Shown here one piece after another: positions 1-11,931 of a stretch of DNA of 64,000 nt. The DNA is from Lichenostomus cassidix (Eukaryota > Chordata > Aves > Passeriformes > Meliphagidae). Location of the stretch: NCBI GenBank assembly GCA_008360975.2, contig CM039199.1, positions 4,170,530 through 4,234,529 of the forward strand, given 5' to 3'. Each line of letters starts with the position of its first letter. The stretch's first letter is position 1. Below the pieces are notes generated by a model, which was given only the letters and a program-made list of their open reading frames with translations, did not search any database and was not told the origin of the DNA. The position numbers were made by a program, and so were the translations under genes.

Positions 1-3000
1 CAGTTCCATATTCTTGAATGAAATAGGAAAATAAAAAAAGACCCCTTCCTAGTACAGCAGAGTTGTGCCACTTAGATTTTAGTGTAAATACTCGTGCTAA
101 TGGTCTGTGTGGCCCTTCTAATTGTCAATTTTAAAATGGAAATATTTACCTACTCCCTATGTTAATTCTTAAGGTTAGTGTCACTTGGAAATGTAAGGAA
201 AAGAGGATAAAAAGAGGCTGTTTTAGGGTTTTTGGCAATCCAGTATAAAGCCTTTTGTACTCTTTCCTTTCTGTGCTGCTCTCTCCTATGGCATGTTTGG
301 TTCCTCTGAGAGGGTGGGATGCTTATCTGTGTGAGTTCTTCCTGGAAACAGCAGGCAAAAGGAAACACAAAACTAAACTGAAGCAAAACAAAAACAGGGC
401 AGTGATGAAACCACCGTGAATTAGCAGGGTAGAACCACAAAATGCTTTCATCTTTCTTTGGTAGTTAGATTTCTCCTCAATATTTCATTTCATTTGTATG
501 TGCCCCTGGTGCTTTAGAAGTTGATGTGAGGTAGGTATGACTGGAGGCAGCCTGGACCTGCATTGTTTTTAACTTGCCTTCTTGCTGAGTTGCAAATCCT
601 CCAGTTGTCTGACAATCACTCTTGTTCTCCATGTGCTGCAGTGGCTCTGAGCTTCCACTGCACCATCTCCTGGTTCCAGAGACTGAAGGGAAACTCTTTC
701 TTTCCAATGGGTCTTGGAATAGTAAGGTTGTGTTTCCATCAGTAGGATGGACTAAGGCAGGAGATAATGGATTGATGAAGCACACAGCACAGTTCTGGGA
801 GCTGTGTGTGCATGGGCATGGTTGATGCTGGTCTTTGCATCCTGATGCTGTAAGATCTAGCTATAAGATCTACTGATTCCTTCTTTAATCCCCAGTGAGC
901 AGGGTTAATATTTGCTCCTTTTTTTGTGCTGTTCCAGAACAGTGTCTTCAGGGAACCACTATAGGATATCTGGAGGACAGATTATTTTTACTAGCTGTCC
1001 TGACATCAAGCCTTCCTTGCCCTTTTAAAATTTTATTTCTTTAGCATGTTGTGAGGGAAGACAGGATGGGGAGAGAGTGAACCAAGGAAAGAAGTCAAAG
1101 AATCTGAAATCATTCAGAGGCTACAGCTCAGCTGTTTCTGACACAGAGAACTTGTGATCTCCCCAATGGCAGAAGCAGCAGTTCAGTGTGGCTGTGTAGC
1201 CCCAAAGTGTGACAGACACTTGCTGTAACACACCTTCTGTGGGAAAACTCCTGTTCCACAGCAACTGCCCTTTGCTAGAGTGAGCTGTTAGATGCAATTC
1301 AATCATTAAAGTGTCTCCATCTTCAGCTAACAAGTTTAGCTGGAGACAGTAACCACTTAACTGTCACCAGCTGACAGGCACCTGCAGTAATGCTGAAAGC
1401 TGCACATTTTTAGATTTAAAGTATCCTGGGAATTTAACTCCTGCATTGTAGTTGATAAAGAGCAGCATTGTCTGAAGGAAGCTCAGCTCTAGAGGTGGAT
1501 GGAGGTTTTGCTCTCAGTGGGCTATTAATTTACTGAGATAAATTAACCTGTTTCCCTTTGTTAAGCCGACACTGCTTGGGGCTTTCTCCCCCTCCTTTCA
1601 TTGCTTTCCACTCAGCCCAAAGTATGTCAGCATTTGAAAGATCTCCAATTTCTTTACTGGTTTTGTAGAACTGTGGCCTGCTCATTGCATTGATAGTCAA
1701 AAATCACCAGTTGTACCAAGCCTTCCCAAAGGGTTTCTTGCAACTTCCTTGGATGGAGAAAGAGACTCGATGCAAACAAGTCTGGTGAATATAACTGTCA
1801 CTAGATGCTAACTTTTATTTTCCAGTTTCAGGGGATTCTTGTTTTGTTTAAAGTGGAGCCCAAGCCCAGGACAGGAAATGAATGCACTGAGCCACCCAGT
1901 CTGCTGACTGCTGATATAAAGAACATATGGATGAGGGCAGTGCAGGGGTGAAGTGGTTTCGCCGTTGCAATCATGCATCAAGCTGATTGATTTGAATCCA
2001 AGATGATGCTGACATTTCAACTCAGCCTTTTTTCTGTGTGGCTGAAAGTTCAAAGGCAAGTGTAACCCCTTGGGAGAGGAAAAGTGTCCCCAGCAAGTTC
2101 AGGGGCTCAGCACTGCCCTGGAGCTCTCCAGCCAGGCAAGGTCTTATTTAACTTTACAAATATAGCATAGCTTTCTTCCTTGTTTGTTTGTACTGCTTGA
2201 GTTTGGGACAGTAGCCAGGATCCTATTTACCCCAGAAGCAGATTGATGGTAGACAGCTCAGCTTTTGGGCAAGAAACAGCTCCCAGGATAACCTCAGCAC
2301 CTCTAAAGTGTTCTTCTGTGATTCCAAGCTCACCTTTTTTTTTTTTTTTTTTTTTCTTTCTTTAGAATGTAAGTAAGATAAGAAATTTTAGCTGCCTTGT
2401 GTGAATAATGGTTTAATTGGAGAACTTCCTTTTTTTTTTTTTTTTTACTTCTCCCCCTCCTCATTTCAGTTCTTGGAATATTATTATCTACTTTGAATAT
2501 CTATTGTTTACATCTTTCTTGTCACCCTGATATTCTTCAAATTTCTTAGATTCCCACATCTTTACAGTTTTCAAAGCAGCATAAGAAAATGAGGACTTTC
2601 CTCTTGGTATGATAGAGTGAAAAAACCCTTTTCTTTTTTACTGCTGGTTCACAAAATTTCATGGTCCCAGGAGGAGAGATGCAGAACAACACTGCCAGGA
2701 AAATCTTAAATGAGCAAATGCAATTATGAGACAAAATTTGATGAGACCGTGAGAAAGAACATCAAAACAAGAGACCTGAAAGTCTGAAAGCCCATTGAAG
2801 TGGTCTGAAGGGAAAGGAATTCAAAGTGGTGTTGATGTGGCCTCACTTCTCCAAGTCTTGTTCTTCTCCCCTGTGAATCATTAAAACACAGAACTGTCCA
2901 TGTATGTGAGAATGCAACACAGAGATCATGGAGAAACATTTCCTGTAGCTCACAGCAGTTCTCTCCAGGAGAGAACTGTGTTCTCCTTTTGTGTGTTCTC

Positions 3001-4487
3001 CTTTTCTCAAGCACTTCAGTTCCTTCTTCAGCAGAGCTCTTTGCTGCCACTGAGCTTTTTCATCTTCCTTTAGAAACAGAGAAAATGTAAGAAAAACCAG
3101 GGGGAGTCAGAGCCATTGCTCTGCCTGTTGCTGCTCCTGCTGAATCCTGGTTCAGAGATGTTTGCCCATTCCAGCTGAGTTCAACTCCTGTCATAAAACA
3201 GAAGCTTCCAGGTGAACAGTGAAATTCTTCCCAAGGTGGTTTTCTCAGTGCTCTCTGACTGGCTGGGCAGTTCTGTGCTGCAAATGTGTGGCAGATAGAG
3301 GTTCCTTCCCTTCGAGTTTGGATCTAACAGGGATGTAGTTCTCCACTAGAGAGAATTAGTTCAGCAATTCCTTTAGTGAAATGTGACATAGCTCTCATTT
3401 GAGACCTTTGAAACCAAGTACAACATTTGGTTACACATAACAAATTTGTTTCTAAAAAATCTTCTCATGCCAAAGTTTGTTTGTTAGATCTGATAAGTGA
3501 ATTATGTGAATACATGTTATAGACTATTAAGTGCAATGTGAATTTACTAATAGTTTTCTAGTTAGTAAGTAGGTGGTAAAGTGTGGTAACTATCTCTGTA
3601 AACCTACCTTCAAAAACATTTCATGAAAAAGCACCAAAACACGTGAGTCACCTGTGATGGAATTGCTGATATGTGGAAGTGGCTTCCTGAGTTCTGATAT
3701 TTGTGATGTAGTCCACAGGTGCTGGACATTACCTACCCCAATATTTTCTTCCACAGCACACACCTGCTGCTGCTCCAATGTTCAACCTCCTGCCTGTGTT
3801 TCTGGTGGCCTCTTCAATATAAGTTCCCCCATAATTTTCCCAAACCACCAACTTGCTGTGTGCTCCCATCACCATGCTGACCATTCAGCAACCTCTGGCT
3901 TCAGGCACAACGTGTGTCACCCTTGATCAAACGGATCAAATTTTCTGAGGAGTTCCTGGAGCGTGTGGTCACTGTTGGAAGTATCCACAGCCTGCTGAGA
4001 GCACTTTCTGGCATCAGCACTGTGTGACTACTTGAACAATTTCTGAATGCTCATCTTCTTCAATACACAGTAAAAAAAAAAAAACCCCAAAAAACCCTGT
4101 TAGATTTCCAAATATTTTGACACTGCATTCCAGCATCTGAGTAGTTTCATTTTTTGGACATTTCTAATCTAAATGGGGAGAATTTTATTGAGCACCTAAT
4201 GTCAAAATATCTGAAGTGCTAAATATCTGCAGATGTTATCTTAACATAATTGGGAAAGCTGTAGGCTGTACCATTACATTGTCCCAATTTTTTTAGCTCC
4301 CATCAAATTACTGTGGTATGTAGAGAATCTTTTTTATTTTGATTAGCTCTTGGTTTGCTTTCCCAAACACATTGGATGCTTTCTGCTGCATATTTCTTAA
4401 TTCACAAGTGAAGGACCCACCTGCTTATTGTGATGACTTTCTTATGAATTTGCTTTATTTCTAATCAGGAGTGAGTGTAACCTTCCC
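1..4487. other. Unique non-coding DNA, no gene recognised
   Basis: I see no exon, RNA gene or recognisable transposon here. Open frames are short (108 codons at most) and their products are unlike any protein I know. The visible structure is homopolymeric: a 21-T run at 2335-2355, a 17-T run at 2430-2446, and an A tract followed by C/A-rich sequence at about 4073-4096. Such T runs can be decayed tails of minus-strand retroposed copies, but I recognise no body next to them. The block is probably intronic or intergenic. Confidence 0.6.
2335..2355. repeat. Poly(T) tract, 21 bp
   Basis: An uninterrupted run of 21 T is followed by CTTTCTTT. A second run of 17 T lies at 2430-2446. The tracts could be mononucleotide microsatellites or tails of old minus-strand retroposons. 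No target-site duplication was obvious. Confidence 0.9.
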
Positions 4488-4609
4488 TTGGGTAGGGCTG
4501 GACAGGGCTTGGAGCAGCCTGGGATAGTGGAAGGTTTCCCTGCCCATGGCAGGGGTGGAACGAGAAGAACTTTAAGGTTCCTTCCAATCCAAACCATTCT
4601 GTGATTCTC
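4488..4609 (+). mobile_element. Truncated CR1 LINE, 3' end
   Basis: This is the 3' terminus of a CR1 non-LTR retrotransposon, the dominant LINE of birds. The sequence shows the family's terminal region in order: GGGCTGGACAGGGCTTGGAG, CCTGGGATAGTGGAAGG, CCTGCCCATGGCAGGGG, GGAACGAGAAGAACTTTAAG, a TTCCTTCCAATCC block, and the tail CCATTCTGTGATTCT. Only about 120 bp of the multi-kilobase parent is present, which is the usual 5' truncation left by aborted reverse transcription. No reverse transcriptase coding sequence remains. Divergence from my remembered consensus is modest, so this is among the younger repeats in the window. Subfamily assignment would need a library search. Confidence 0.9.
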
Positions 4610-7600
4610 CTAGACCTCTATAAGCTCAGAGACATCTCTAGTGGTTGATTTAGATACTGAAATTTTTGCACCCAGGTGAGCTCGTGAATTACTTGGGAAT
4701 AGAACTTGGGAGATGTGGGTTCTGAAGAGCCCATGCAGCCTCCTGACAATGTCTTCTTTCATAATCCTTACTGTCTCTTTCAGCCCTGAGCTTTTCACAT
4801 GCTGCTTTCTCATGTAGCTGTTCCCTTCAAAGCTCCTGTTTTCCCCCAAATTATCACTTGTTTCCCATTCATCCTCACAGTGATGAAACTTTTATTTGCT
4901 TGAGGCTGTTAGAAGGGAGTTGTTGTTTTTCCCATATGTGACTCTCTCATTGTTACAGCGTTGGGGAGTTGCTGACAGTGGAGTGTCCTCTGGAAAGAAG
5001 GAGATGTGACATGTTATGCTGTGAATCCTGCAAATGCAGTTAGTACAAAATCAGGAAAAACATTCTGAAAAACTCCACCCTATCTCTCTTTTCCACAGAC
5101 ATTCCCTTGGAGGTGGTGGGGAAAGGGTGGAGCTGTGTTTGTACCAGAAATTAGTAATTTTTAGAGTGTTCACTGCCATTTGCATGGGAAAGAGCTAAAT
5201 GAGAGGAATAGCTTCTAATTGGTGTCTGCTGATCAGTTGGATGCCTTTCAAGTGAATTACAGATAACAATGGAAGAAGAATTAAACCCACCTGCTGCTGC
5301 TGTTTTTGAGCTTATTCACTGCTGCACTGACTTGTTTTCCTATCAGGAGTAGGAAATGAGGCTTAGGCCTTTGATATTAAATGCCCACAGTGGGAAGGGG
5401 TGGCAAGGAGGAGTATCTTTCTCTCCCTGACTTTGCAAGGCTGTTACCCACTTCACCAGCTGGTTTGTGTTTAATTACAAAATTACAGCTCCCTCCCCAT
5501 CGCTTTTGAAGGGCTTAGTTATGAAATATGTGGATTTAATGTTGCTGTCAAACAGCGCTGAATGGGATGATTCCTTGAGGAAGAACTTACTGAATTTCTT
5601 GCAGGAGAATACTTGAGTGGCCCAGCAATGCCTGATTTGTGGAGTGACATTTCTTTTGAGTGCAGTAATTTGCTTACTTTTAGTTATCCTTGATATCTGA
5701 CCCTACAAGCAGTGGAGACTTGTGCAGAAGTCAATGTTGGTGAGGATATGGGAGAGAAGAGGGAAAACCTTCCAGGTTTTCATAACCTTCAACTCTAGGG
5801 GCAACTCTGGATTCAGAATCCTGCTGCCATCTCTTATTTCTGTCTTGTCATATACTGTGGGAGAGACAAGGACATACCTTACACCACACAAGTTCTAGGA
5901 GACCTGTGCACAACTGATCTAATAATGAATTGTCACTTTGTGTGAGTGATGGAGGAATATCTTGTACTCCCGAGATTTAAAGACATGAGAGTAAAGGAAA
6001 ATCCTGAAGATGGGAGACTTCATCACCAGCTTTCCACAGAGAGCAGATGGACAGGCCAAGGTGCTCTTGCAAAGAGTTTTTTAATAAGTTTAAGCCAAGC
6101 TGTTGACAGTGCAAGCTGTTTGCATTTGTGAGTGGCAAGAAGTGTCTGAGAGGGTGTGAGACAAAGGGGAGAGATTGAAGGAGGCCACAGAGTACATGGG
6201 GTGCTGCAGTTGGTAGCAAGCTGAACTGGAGCCAAGATTTGGGGGTGAAGCAGATGGACTCATTCCTGTTTCTACCTTAGGGACTCTTGCCTTTTTCCCT
6301 TTTTTTTTTTTAATGTAGGTTTTTCATTAAACAAGTTAATGTGATTGGTACAGTAACACTTGTGTTTTCTGTGGTAACTGATGCCAGTTTTGGACTGCTC
6401 AAAAACATCAACACAAGGAGGGTATATGCAGGTGCAGGATGTAAGCAGGGTAAGCCTCATCCACATAGGCTTTCTTCAGGCAGAACATATTTACTAGATA
6501 CCTAAATTCCATTACAACTATCCTGGGATGCTTTGCCAGGAGATTGCAAGGAGTTGGGATCCAGGTGGAATTGGGATTGCAAGACCCAGAGTAGGGAAAA
6601 AGGTGGATTTTCCAGAGAAGTTTGAGGTTGGTTTCACGTTTTGTGGACTTCAAGGTGAAAGCAAGAGGTAAGCATTGAATTCCCATGTTGCTGAATCCTA
6701 CATTTTGTTTTTACTCTGTTTCTTGTTGTTGAATGGGGAACCAAAAGTGTTCCTCCAAATAATTCTGGTGAAGTTTAATTTCAGTTTAACATGAAATGCT
6801 AGGCAAAAGCATGTTCAATGTATTCCATTGTTGTCTTCTCTACATGAGCCCGTTGGAAGGATAAAGGCAGCAAAGTTAGTACAGCTCCATTTGGGAAGCT
6901 ACACAAATGTACAACTGCAAAACACTCAGTTCTCAAAAGAACCTCTGTGCTGTAATTAGTGAGGGTTCAGACTGTGCCTGTTTGGGCAGAAATGGCAAAT
7001 GGAGTTGTACCAAGGGCTGAGCTCAGCCCAGTGCAGCTTGTTATTCCATTTCCAAGTTAGTGTAAGGAATGGAGAGCCTGCTAATCTGATCTGTGTGTGT
7101 TGGAGGCTGAGCAGCACTGGGAATATGTGGTAGACTAGGATTAAAATGCAGTTAAATCATGATTAAACTGTAGAGTTGGGCAAGAATGCATGAAGTGGGA
7201 TTTGATCAAGGACAGCCACAGAGGCAGGAATAATTAAATGCAAATATTTAAATAAGAGATTCTGAAGGTAGCAGGATCCCAGGGGTGGGAATGGAATTGG
7301 TGGAAGATGTCAGAACAAAGCATTGCTCTAAGCTCGGTAGAAGAATGCCATGTTGGAGTTTGGTGCTACAAATACTCTGACCAGGTGTAACATCTATTAC
7401 TGAATCATCCATGGCACTGCCTGACACACAACAAGGAACGACCTTCATGGCCAGTAGTACCTGCATGTGTTTGTCTTGGTGGTTCCCAGGGAGGCCAAAA
7501 TTCAGCATTTATTGGAATTTCAGTCTTTTAACTGCTAAACTCACATGAAAGCCAGTTCTAATTGTGTTGCACATCTGAACCCCAGGACCTTAAATACTGT

Positions 7601-8219
7601 AAAAGGATGTGTTGCATCTGTGAAGGAAAGTGTTTGGCTGAGAGAGGAATGTGCCTTTCTTGGTAGATGGCATTTGAATATGTTGTACAGTTAAATAATT
7701 AGATTTGCTAACTGTGGAGGAGTCAGTGGCTGTGTGTTATAAACAACTGAAAATTGCATCAGCACAAACAAGCTGTTCTAAAAATACTATGACTGGTGGT
7801 CGTTTAGGACTAGCTCATGGTTTTCAGAAACAGGACAAGAAGCATGCATAAACCCATTCTAATGATGACATGCATGTGATTACAGAATGTCTAGGAACTG
7901 ATTAAATGTTTCCTGCAAGTGTAGCACTGCAAGATATGCTGATTGTCACTGCAGTGTCAAGAACTCTCGTTGGATGGTTCTTTAGCCACTTTACCATCCT
8001 TAAATAAATGAAGGCTGGGAAAAACTTACTGGATGAATCAGCTTTGCTTTCATGTGCCATCAGATTTCGAACAACATTTAATAAGACTTCCTCAAAATGT
8101 GTAAGCAAGTGAAACATCACCATTTTACCAGGTTGTACTAGGTCCCTCAACAACCAAAGCAGAAAAGACACTGAGGAATGGCTCTGTGAAAATCCCCTAT
8201 CATGAAGTTCATTAAGGCC
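4610..8219. other. Unique non-coding DNA, no gene recognised
   Basis: No coding exon or repeat is recognised. The longest frames are 92 codons or fewer and look random. Short T tracts occur near 6301. A GAGGTAAGC splice-donor-like match lies near 6665, but no credible open exon sits upstream of it. The DNA is AT-rich and CpG-poor, like most of the window. Confidence 0.55.
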
Positions 8220-8516
8220 TGATAAACTTTATTCTGGACTCATAACATATGTTTCTTGCTTGGGCTCCTGATTTGTCTCTCCTTGGATAGTGCATCCAAA
8301 TCCACAAGTAACATGCAAGTTTGCATTTCATTTTGAGCCCAGCAGGCATACGGCAGTGAGGTTACAAGACCTTTCCAAGTGAGCCTGGAGGGACTTGTTG
8401 GCTAGAGTTTGGATTTCTGGCAAGCAGCTCCCTCCAGCTCTCTTCTGTAATAAACTCAGGGTTCAGTCCCCGGCCTCGCGCAGATACCGAGCTCTGTTGC
8501 GTGTCTCTGGGTAATC
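8220..8516 (+). mobile_element. Possible degraded solo LTR (3' part)
   Basis: The right half of this interval resembles the R-U5 end of a retroviral LTR. A pyrimidine-rich stretch (CTCCCTCCAGCTCTCTTCTG) leads into an AATAAA polyadenylation signal at 8449-8454. A CpG-bearing GC-rich stretch follows (CCCCGGCCTCGCGCAGATAC), then TCTGTTGCGTGTCTCTGGGT. The cluster of CpG in otherwise CpG-depleted DNA would fit a younger insertion. Against this, I cannot identify a target-site duplication, a clear TG start, or a primer-binding site after the end, and there is no internal retroviral sequence. The left boundary is a guess. It could instead be an exon end or unique DNA with a chance AATAAA. Confidence 0.25.
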
Positions 8517-8805
8517 AGTCACTGGGAAGGCACAGATGTTTCGAGATGCACAGCAATGGGTGCAGCATAAAAGAGAGGCAACAGCAGGGTCATGCTACAG
8601 ATGCAACCACATCTCACATGTGTTCGTTCTTGACAGGAGAATTCTTGTAGCGTTTGCGGTTTTCTGGTTGCTAATCCCATCAAACGAGGACTCCAAAGCT
8701 AATAATGCTCGGAGCTTTTATTGCTCTTCCTTAAGCTTTCCAATGCCAGGTATGGCTGATGCCTCCATTGCAGGCAGTTCCAAGAGAAGAGCATTAAGGT
8801 AAGAG
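8468..8805 (+). promoter_or_regulatory. CpG-retaining segment with TATA-like box and splice donor
   Basis: About a dozen CpG dinucleotides fall between 8468 and 8712, far above the local background. CATAAAAG, a TATA-like motif, lies at 8566-8573. An open frame of 88 codons starting at 8536 runs through to AAG|GTAAGAG, a good splice-donor consensus with its GT at 8799-8800. This could mark an alternative first exon or internal promoter on the plus strand. The translated frame resembles no protein known to me. The same features could arise from a recent LTR insertion. This is inference; no transcript evidence is available here. Confidence 0.2.
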
Positions 8806-11800
8806 AGAAGGGTGCAGGATTGCCCCAGGCAGTGGCTTAAAATAATTTGGGCAGTGATTCTAACAAAGTCAGAAGCATTAAAGAAATCTGGGGCTAGAAG
8901 ACGTCCTGGCCTTTACCTGGTTGTGGAGATACAAGATGGAAGAACTGCATTTTTTTTCTTTTTTTCCTGTAAAAGAAATACACAAGCCTAAAAGAGAAGT
9001 CTGACCCACTCAGGATTCATAGTTTGAGGTTTCATTTGTGTGTACATAATGACTTTTGTAGCAATAACGCTAAAGAAGTCTTTGGCGTGTATCCACTGTG
9101 GGAACTGCAGGGCCCGTGTTCATTACTAGGTGGTCCTTCATTCTAAAAACCTTGAGGGACATCCGTGGCAGATGGACTTTAATTAGACTATGTCCTGCTG
9201 CCAGTGACTGTCAAATGTGTCTCCCCGGATCAAGCACTAGAGCTTTCTGTTGAAGGTGTTAGGTCTTGCTCTCATGGAAAGAGAGTGTTTCCTGCAGTGT
9301 GAGCTGTAGAAACTGCTGTGGTACCCCTGAGACACCGAGAAAAATTGTGAAGTATCTTGGTTAATTAGTTCTTCAGCAGCCAATTTGGGTGGAGAAACAA
9401 ACCTGCTGCTGTTGTCAGCCAGTGTTTTAGCCTCGATGGCAGAGGCCTGTGCTAAGTAACAAAGGTTCTGGTTTTCTCTTTACTGATGTGGAGAGTTGTT
9501 AAACCCATATGGCTCAAAGTGCTTGTGTAGGGATGGCTCTGCTGTGTTGCTGCAGGGCTCTGCACTGTAAAAAGTTACAGCCCATTCAAGGAGGGGAACA
9601 AGCTACTCCTAAACTTGGCTTGTTTGATCTTTTCTAACTTAGCCTCAAGTGATTAAGCAAACAGTGTCTTTTCAAGCATTCTCCAGTTGTGTGATCTGCT
9701 AAACACATCTCGCAGTGTGATCTGCCAGAGATGCCTTGAACACTGTCCTTGTGCTGTGCACTCGCTGGTCCTTGTGGGAACATAAATAAGCAGTTATTTC
9801 TATTGCATCTGGTCTGTCTGGGTGGGATGCAGAGGATGGGTATTGGTTTATGTTTAACATAAACTTGAAGATTCCTGCTTTTGTCTTAATATTAGCACTC
9901 ACAGCAAGGCAGCAGCTCTTTATTAGCTACCCAGGAAAATAGTCCATTCCCCTTGCAATGTGAGGAGTTCATCTGTAGTGGGATGTGTTTGTGCAAAGGT
10001 ACCATTCTTGCCCTGCCCTTGTCTTAGGGAAGTAGAATATCTACCAGCAATGGTGGTTGGGATACTAATCATAAATCTGAGCTCCTCACAGACCAGTGTA
10101 ACCAGGGCCCTCACACACTTCATGGGGAGCATGAATGACCATTTACATGGTTCCACTAATGGCTGCTGGACACTTTTTTTTCTGTAGTGGCTGTCCTTTG
10201 ACACTCAGCACTAGTCTCCTATACCTGAATAAATGTGAATGCTATACACTCTGGAATATAAATCTTCACCTGTGTTGTGCAAAAATTTCAGCTGTTGTTA
10301 AGATTTGGTCTTCATTGATTGATGCAGAAGAGACAGCAAAAGTACATTTGATGCCTCAAACTTATAAGAAGTGGCCAGGAGTAAGAGAGGATGGTTTTCC
10401 TGAAGTCTGTCAAAAGCTGATTGTTTATCAGTCCTTTCTCCTTGGAATTGTGATGATCCCAGAGTGAATGAGTATCCTTTTCCCTATCCACATCGTTGTG
10501 TACCTTATTTATGTCTCAAATCAGCAGAAATTCTGATCTTCACCTGGCTTTTTATGGCAGCTTGTAGAACTGTAAATGTGAATATGCTTTGACAGCAAAC
10601 CCTAAATCAACCTTTGGTCACTTGCAAGCTGGAACGATTTGAAAACTTGTGTAACCTTTTGACCAAACCTGGGCTGATGTTCAACATCTTTAACAAGAGC
10701 CAAAGCCAGAACAGCCCTGATGACTTCAGACTTTCATTATAAGCCAGCTGTAGGCCCTAATGTACACTCGGGTTGGGACAGAGGATGTAATGGGTCAGCT
10801 GCACCATCTGGGCAGGAATGTGCTTGCTCCCAAGAGATCCATTGAGCAGTGGTGTTCTCAGGGCTGCTTTTTGCTTTGGCACTGAAAAGCAGTGGCCACT
10901 TTCTTCTCCTTTTCACCCTGCTCCTGAGCACCACCATCTCAGGGCAGTCCTTGCCAGCATCTGTCGTGGTTTTCCTTTGCTCCCCAGCTCTCTCCATGGC
11001 CCTGAGCAGTGTGACACTGAGCAGCTCCCTGGGAATCAAACTGAAGCTCTGCACAAGCCCTGCACTCCAACAGTGTGCCAGGTGTGCAGGTCCAGGTGTG
11101 CAGCTGATTTGAAATGTGTGTTAAATCCCTTGTTCTGGCTCAGATCCCTGTGCAGCTTGGTGTCCATCCCCGTGGATTGGAGCAGGCAGGGTTGAGCTAG
11201 CTCTGGGTCTGCATTAACCAGCTGAATGGAAGCAACTTCAGTTTGTGTGCAATAATCAACCTCTGCTGGTGCAGTAGCATGGGCTCTCTCCCATTTGCTA
11301 CTAAATGGTTCCCAGTTTCTGAAAGGGTGTTGGAAGAGCTGAGAAGTAATCATCAAGTTTTTTCTGTCTACTACAGATGACAGAGGAGAGTTGGACCATT
11401 GATATTTATTTAACAAAACTCTGCAGAACCTGTATAGAAAGAGTGATTTTACTTCAAAACACATCAGTATGCTGATTCTGCCCATTCACATTCTTGTAAC
11501 TGTGAGCACTTGGGTAGTCTGGACTGGATGACTTGTGTGACATGGAGAAAAAGGGATGGTGGTTGTTTTATCCTCTGTCTTTTGGGTCTTTCTAGGCTGG
11601 TGATGAAGGCTGGGTTTTGGAGAGCCTTTCATGCCTTCTAGATATCAGCAATAGTTATGATGTTACCTTTTGACTTAGGAGTTTGCTTACTTCACTGCCA
11701 GTAACTATTATTTAAATAGTTGTTGCCTGTTGTTTTTGACCTTATTTTGGCTACAATTTGTCTTCCCCTTGAGATAACATGAAGGAGCACAGCGTGTGTA

Positions 11801-11872
11801 ACCTTCATGTGTATTTCCTTCTCACCAACATTAATGTTTCTGTCAAAAAACCCAGTTTCTGTCAAAAAAACA
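8806..11872. other. Unique non-coding DNA, no gene recognised
   Basis: No exon or known repeat is recognised. The longest frame, on the minus strand at 11036-11485 (149 codons), has no recognisable domain, signal peptide or repeat. The one structural feature I would single out is the palindrome at 9846-9864, listed separately. At 11836-11871 a GTTTCTGTCAAAAAA motif occurs twice, 19 bp apart, just before a CR1 tail. Confidence 0.55.
9846..9864. promoter_or_regulatory. 19-bp palindrome, forkhead-like
   Basis: GTTTATGTTTAACATAAAC has perfect 9-bp inverted arms around a single T. Each arm contains GTTTATG, close to forkhead-type (RTAAAYA) recognition sequences, so a dimeric or paired site is conceivable. 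A 9-bp inverted repeat can also occur by chance in AT-rich DNA of this size. The structure is certain; a function is not. Confidence 0.3.
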
Positions 11873-11931
11873 GTTGGCACTTGGACTAGGTGATTGTTTT
11901 AAGTCCCTTCCAACTGGGACTATTTAATCTA
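11873..11931 (+). mobile_element. CR1 LINE 3' tail fragment
   Basis: The 3' terminal motif of CR1 is visible: TTGGACTAGGTGATTGTTTT, then AAGTCCCTTCCAACTGGGAC, then TATTTAATCTAG in place of the usual ATTCTATG-type tail. About 60 bp survives. It is strongly 5' truncated and carries no coding capacity. Confidence 0.8.
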
